Source: Adiantum capillus-veneris
Lineage: Eukaryota; Streptophyta; Polypodiopsida; Polypodiales; Pteridaceae
Direction of reading: 5' to 3'
DNA: 64,000 nt
Assembly: GCA_014529385.2 (NCBI GenBank)
Contig: CM043960.1
Coordinates: 36,780,781-36,844,780 of the forward strand
How positions within the stretch are numbered: the first letter of the stretch is position 1; every line of letters begins with the position of its first letter. The translations under genes and the position numbers were made by a program. Of the stretch, positions 59,941 to 64,000 are shown one piece after another. The notes below the pieces were generated by a model that worked only from the letters and a program-made list of their open reading frames with translations, did not search any database and was not told the origin of the DNA.

Positions 59941-59984
59941 CAAGAGATTTCCGCAATTGTGTGGGAAAATGGCCATTAGAAGGA

Positions 59985-60130
59985 TGAGTGTCCTTTGAGA
60001 GAGAAGAATTTGGAGCCAAGCAAGGGATGTTTTTGGGAATATGGTGTCACTCATCTCATTCTTGAATGTTCAAAACACATAGTAAAGGGGCAAGGCCCAC
60101 ATGAATTTATTAAAGATGCTACCTTTTGCT
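59985..60130 (+). pseudogene. Gag-like zinc-knuckle remnant
   Basis: Reads CPLREKNLEPSKGCFWEYGV then THLILECSKH. The spacing C-X2-(E)-X4-H-X4-C fits a CCHC knuckle whose second Cys became Glu. Lys-rich coding follows in pieces to about 60300. Probably an old retroelement gag. Confidence 0.4.
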
Positions 60131-60843
60131 AGTTCTTCAGAGAATGATCCAATGGTACTCGAACAAGTGGTCACCAAAGCCTAGACAAACTCCGAGAAGT
60201 AGAGCAAAAGAAAGAATCTAAAGGAAAAGATCCTGGACATCAAGATGGCAGAAGGAATAGGAAAAGAAAAGAAAAGTTACAAAACAACATGCAATAGAAG
60301 CTAAAGGAGAACCCAAGAGAGCTCGTGAATTAGCTTCACCTATGTTAGTGGAGTCATATTTGGACTCTAGTGGACCTGTGTTAGTTGAAAACATTCAAGC
60401 CTATAAATGCCGGATTCAAGGCATGTCCAAATCTAGAAAACAAATGGAAGTATTTCTCAAACTCTACCGTTATCAGTAGAAAGCTAGAAGCTTATAAAAA
60501 ACCCATCAAGATTAACAAAGAATTCTTGGAAAACATTAAGGCTTCCTCTTGACTTGGTCAGAGAACCTAGACCAAGAGTAGACCAAAAAAGAACCAGGAA
60601 GATGAAGTAAGGTAGTCTCCTCTGATGGCATGCTTGTTAAAGAGCAAGGTGAGAGACACCCAGTAGTCAAGGATACTTAAGATGTCATGACATGAATAGT
60701 AGTGGTCATAGAAGATTGGCTTGACAGTCTTTAGAGTGCTATGAGGGATGCTAGAGATGGTAGTAAAACTTTTGAATCAACTCGTGATAGAGGACCTGCC
60801 TTGGATCATCCTCATATGGACCTAGACATGTAATCTTGAGTCT

Positions 60844-61155
60844 ATGGAGATGCAAGTTTTAAGAAATCTAAGGGATCTAAGGCTCTTACCCCTAAAATAC
60901 TACCAGCCTATTGGGGAGATATTGAGGCTATGCCCAAGAAAACTTGGGATATCAAAGCCTATTGGTTGTGCTATATACACCAATCCAACCTATCCTCACT
61001 TTAAGAAAATTGCTCCAGGTATGACCACAACTGTGAACAAATTGAGTAGCAACACAATAAAAATGGGCATTATGGGGTTAATTATTGAGAAATCCAAGGA
61101 TATTAAAGAAATTCAAGCTCCTTTCAAAGAGATTAAACCAATGCCCTATCGATGA
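60844..61155 (+). other. Open frame of 103 codons, unrecognised
   Basis: Begins MEMQVLRNLRDLRL and ends KEIKPMPYR within the first copy of the 250-bp duplication. The second copy encodes a similar KPMPIDKVGNYCEGED in another frame. No family was recognised. It is likely part of the same decayed element as the zinc-knuckle remnant. Confidence 0.25.
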
Positions 61156-61598
61156 GGTTGGAAATTATTGTGAGGGTGAAGATGGTAATACCACTTGGCT
61201 GATATAGTTTGCTAATACTGAGACTTTAATCCACGTACAAGTCAAGAGATTGAAAAAATTTAAGCAAAATCTCCACAAACCACTAGCCAAGAGAAAACAA
61301 AGAGAAATGAAGTGGTGTGAGCTAACCATCTGTGAGAACGCGATCAAGGATATAAAAAAAAAATCAAGCTCAGTTCAAAGAGATCAAGCCAATGCCTATC
61401 GATAAGGTTGGAAATTATTGTGAGGGTGAAGATGGTGATACCACTTGGCCGATTGAGTTTGGTAATGTTGAGACTTTAATTCAGGTACAAGTCAAGAGAT
61501 TGAGAAAATTTAAGTAAAGTTCCACAAACCACTAGCCAAGAGAAAACGAAGAAAAATGAAGTGGTGCAAGCTAACCATCTGTGAGGACACGATCAAGG
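61097..61598. repeat. Tandem duplication, 250-bp unit, two copies
   Basis: AAGGATAT(T/A)AA recurs at 61097 and 61347, and CAATGCC(C)TATCGAT at 61139 and 61390. Both copies run to ACGCGATCAAGG / ACACGATCAAGG. Confidence 0.9.
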
Positions 61599-62529
61599 TA
61601 CACCTCAAGAGTTTTTTCTAATTTTTTTCCCAAGTTAGAGCTTCTATCCCTACAAGACAAGAGCTGGAAAAGTCTCATGAAGTGGTGAAAGTTTCTCTAC
61701 AATCAAAGGCACAAGGTAGACACTCAACCCCCCTACCAAGCTACTAATCAAGGCTCTTAAAAAGAATAAAATAACTCACATTAGTTCAATAATACACTCC
61801 GATGGAGTTATCATTGATCTTTGGTCGTTTCATCATACCAAAGTTAGCCAAGATGTAGCCTTCCATCTTTGTGGTTGGGGGACTCTCTACTTTGCCACAC
61901 TATACCTTGTCTTTCATAATATTTACATGCTTATCAGCTACACAGGGATTGTTGTGCTTGAGGCATTGAGTGCCCTTGCAGTGCATGTACCATGCTTCTT
62001 GCTAGTTTATTGTCATTGTCCTACAGAATTGAATGTCATCGTTATTGATCATGATCACATATCAATCACATATATGTGATCACCATATTTGGTAACAATG
62101 AAAAGTTTCAAAATGATGTTGAATCTTGTATTTGAGGTATACCTTCTCCCAAGTCTCATTTCTTTCAAAGGCAATTTGACCCCTTTGACCTTGCCCATAC
62201 AAATGACCATGGAGGAGGGGTTTACAATGTGCTACATCACAGAACACCACTTGTAGTGGAGATAATGCGTAGTGGGTGCTTGTCAATGCAGCGTGCGTGA
62301 GATCTCACTCCATAGAATCCAAACACAGAAGACAATGAGCAAAAACAGAGCAACAAAAGCACGACTCAGCAGTCAACCTGAACATGAACAACATGAGCAT
62401 GGACTATGTCAAAGAAACCAATACAAACTCTGGCATGGCAACACACACAGCTCCAACCTAGATCTCATGGGTACAATGGGGGTGTTGAGGCTCAACTGTG
62501 CAAATATTGTGCAGACGTATTGTGTATAA
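61599..62529. other. No recognised gene
   Basis: On the minus strand near 62000-61800 a Cys-containing stretch AWYMHCKGTQCLKHNNPC is open for about 60 codons with one stop. I cannot assign it. Confidence 0.35.
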
Positions 62530-62974
62530 CTCAAGATAATAGACTCTAGACGACTCACCACAAAGTAGATGATGCCCAAAGCCCCAAACAACTACGGATA
62601 TATACAACCATAAAGAGCCACCAAGGCTCACAAACATCTAATCCAGTTAAGACTATCTCAAAACTATGGTCGTGGTGGTCTGGCCTCGCGTATGCTAGAC
62701 CACAACCCGTATGCCTACCATGTGTCATTGCCCAAGCAAAAGTCAGTCCAATGTGGACTCTGCCCAACTGCAACTAACTGTCTTGTTGGGGTATAAAGCC
62801 CAATGTGGTCGCCCAGGTAAGTGGGCAGGCCGCCAGGTATGTACACATATTCTTTTGTAAAAACCTAATAAGAACTCACTATGCTCTACACATTACAGTA
62901 GAGAGAGTTCACCATATTGTCGTGCTCTTCTTCTCGCACTCTCTCTCGCGTCGCACTTCCGCTCGTACTCCTTC
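62530..62974 (+). mobile_element. 5' LTR (3' portion) of an LTR retrotransposon running off the window
   Basis: TATA box TATAAA at 62792-62797, then about 180 bp of R-U5-like, CT-rich leader ending CTCGTACTCCTTCA at 62974, two bases before a primer site. The left LTR boundary is not visible; 62530 is only a guess. Confidence 0.55.
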
Positions 62975-62976
62975 AA

Positions 62977-62988
62977 CTGGTATCAGAG
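62977..62988 (+). promoter_or_regulatory. Primer binding site (initiator tRNA-Met)
   Basis: TGGTATCAGAGC follows the LTR end TTCA and spacer AC. A perfect 12-base match to the initiator-Met primer site. Confidence 0.9.
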
Positions 62989-64000
62989 CTCGGATCGAGG
63001 CTTGGGGCAACATTTGCAGGTAGCCAGAGTCACCTGCTCACATTCGAGTGAGATTCGACAGGCGAAGACACGGCCCCAAATTCTGTGGGCAAGCCAAAAG
63101 GGCTTGGTGTTCTCAGAATTTCATTCTGAGGTCATCTCGGCCACCGTTCGGCTTCGACAAAGTTCTGCACATGCCATTTTCGACTACGTGGTCTCGACGG
63201 GAGCAGATCTGACTCCGCAAATTTGGGGTTTCGGCCTACGACTACAGGTGCTGAGGATATCGGCACTCCCAGAGTGCTGATTTGTGGTTGTCTACACATC
63301 GAAGGACGGCTCACATTTCTTGGAGGCGTGTCACATACGACACGGGCGCATCTACACACAGATTGTAGGCGACATCCACTAGTTCATCAGGTAGCTTGTG
63401 TTTGCTGCTTGATATTCCAGATTTCATCCTGACATTACAGGTACTTCCACATGGGATGTATTGTAAGAGATGATGTATGTCTATTGAGGGTTTGCTGGCT
63501 GTGAGTCACGCAGCAAACAACCGCCGCAGCGGTTACAGCATATAGTGGGAATTTTGTGGATGTATGACTTTGTGGGAACTCTATGTACTGTCACATTTAC
63601 TGCAGCCTTTGTTGAGGGTCGAGTGAGGTTTTATTGAGCTGGGGGATTCTCGAATGTTGAGATCCTTTCGGTGATACAGGTCTTGGAGCGATCCCTTGAG
63701 CACCCTTAGATAGGCAGCTAGGATGTATTGACTCTGAGTTAGACAGTTGGGATTGCATCTTTGCTTTACTGCCGTTGAGGCATTGTCGCAGTCTATGCTT
63801 ACACGACAGTGAGAGACAGTACAAGTGGAGGACAGGTTTACCCACAACTTACAGTGTTAGAGAGACAGTGGTTTTTTAAGCTGTTTTTGGTCTGTCTTTT
63901 AGTACACCAGAGCCATTTTACAAAGGAGACTCTGCCAAAATTTATGCAGAATCTGAAGCTTTCTTGGTTCATTTGACAGGTTGATATTGGTTCACAGGTC
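62989..64000 (+). mobile_element. Leader region of the rightmost LTR retrotransposon
   Basis: About 1 kb after the primer site without a gag start that I can recognise. The coding part lies beyond the window. Confidence 0.5.

Noticed and set aside
63581-63847. Minus-strand open frames near the right edge
   Set aside because: They lie antisense in the leader of the rightmost LTR retrotransposon and have no recognisable motif.

Overview
The window is nuclear DNA from a land plant with a large, repeat-rich genome. The evidence is one split gene with plant-type GT-AG introns, abundant chromodomain-bearing Ty3/gypsy elements, initiator-tRNA-Met primer sites, a CACTA-like DNA transposon, L1-type LINEs, and long CT/GA, TA and GT microsatellites. 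The style (a 26.5-kb intron packed with nested retroelements) suggests a fern, other seed-free plant or gymnosperm rather than a small-genome angiosperm; the species cannot be named from the sequence.

Only one convincing cellular gene is present. It lies on the minus strand from 30000 to 413 and has six coding exons that join in perfect frame to a 357-residue HAD-superfamily (subfamily IB) phosphatase-like protein. All four HAD motifs are intact. Exons 1-3 lie at 27.4-30.0 kb and exons 4-6 at 0.4-0.9 kb. Intron 3 (921-27420) holds almost everything in the left 40 percent of the window.

Contents of intron 3, left to right: two LINE copies head to tail (about 1330-5936), scrambled L1-type LINE fragments with a 200-bp inverted repeat (5937-6912), a LINE 3' end on the minus strand (6935-7450), an internally deleted gypsy element on the plus strand (8235-10165), a fragmentary chromovirus (10701-13860), a gag-protease-only LTR element (13886-17739), a gypsy gag-RT half, an LTR and an RNase H-integrase half arranged around that single LTR (17745-24090), and broken LTRs on the plus strand (24401-26648). 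Several gypsy copies are related and share a repeated cis-module in their LTRs.

Beyond the gene's 5' end come a 205-bp MITE-like element (30970-31174), an L1-type LINE tail (32806-33440), and an unrecognised, mostly decayed coding unit ending in diverged tandem repeats (34107-39590). A structurally complete but mutated chromovirus follows on the minus strand (39806-51835). Its 5' LTR was split by a CACTA-like transposon (47440-51497), which itself contains a 5'-truncated LINE and giant microsatellites. The right 12 kb holds a decayed gypsy fragment, several local tandem duplications, a degenerate gag-like zinc knuckle, and at the end an LTR with TATA box and tRNA-Met primer site whose element continues past base 64000.

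No rRNA, tRNA, CRISPR array or bacterial-type feature was seen. Most coding capacity outside the HAD gene is transposon-derived and interrupted by stops or frameshifts.
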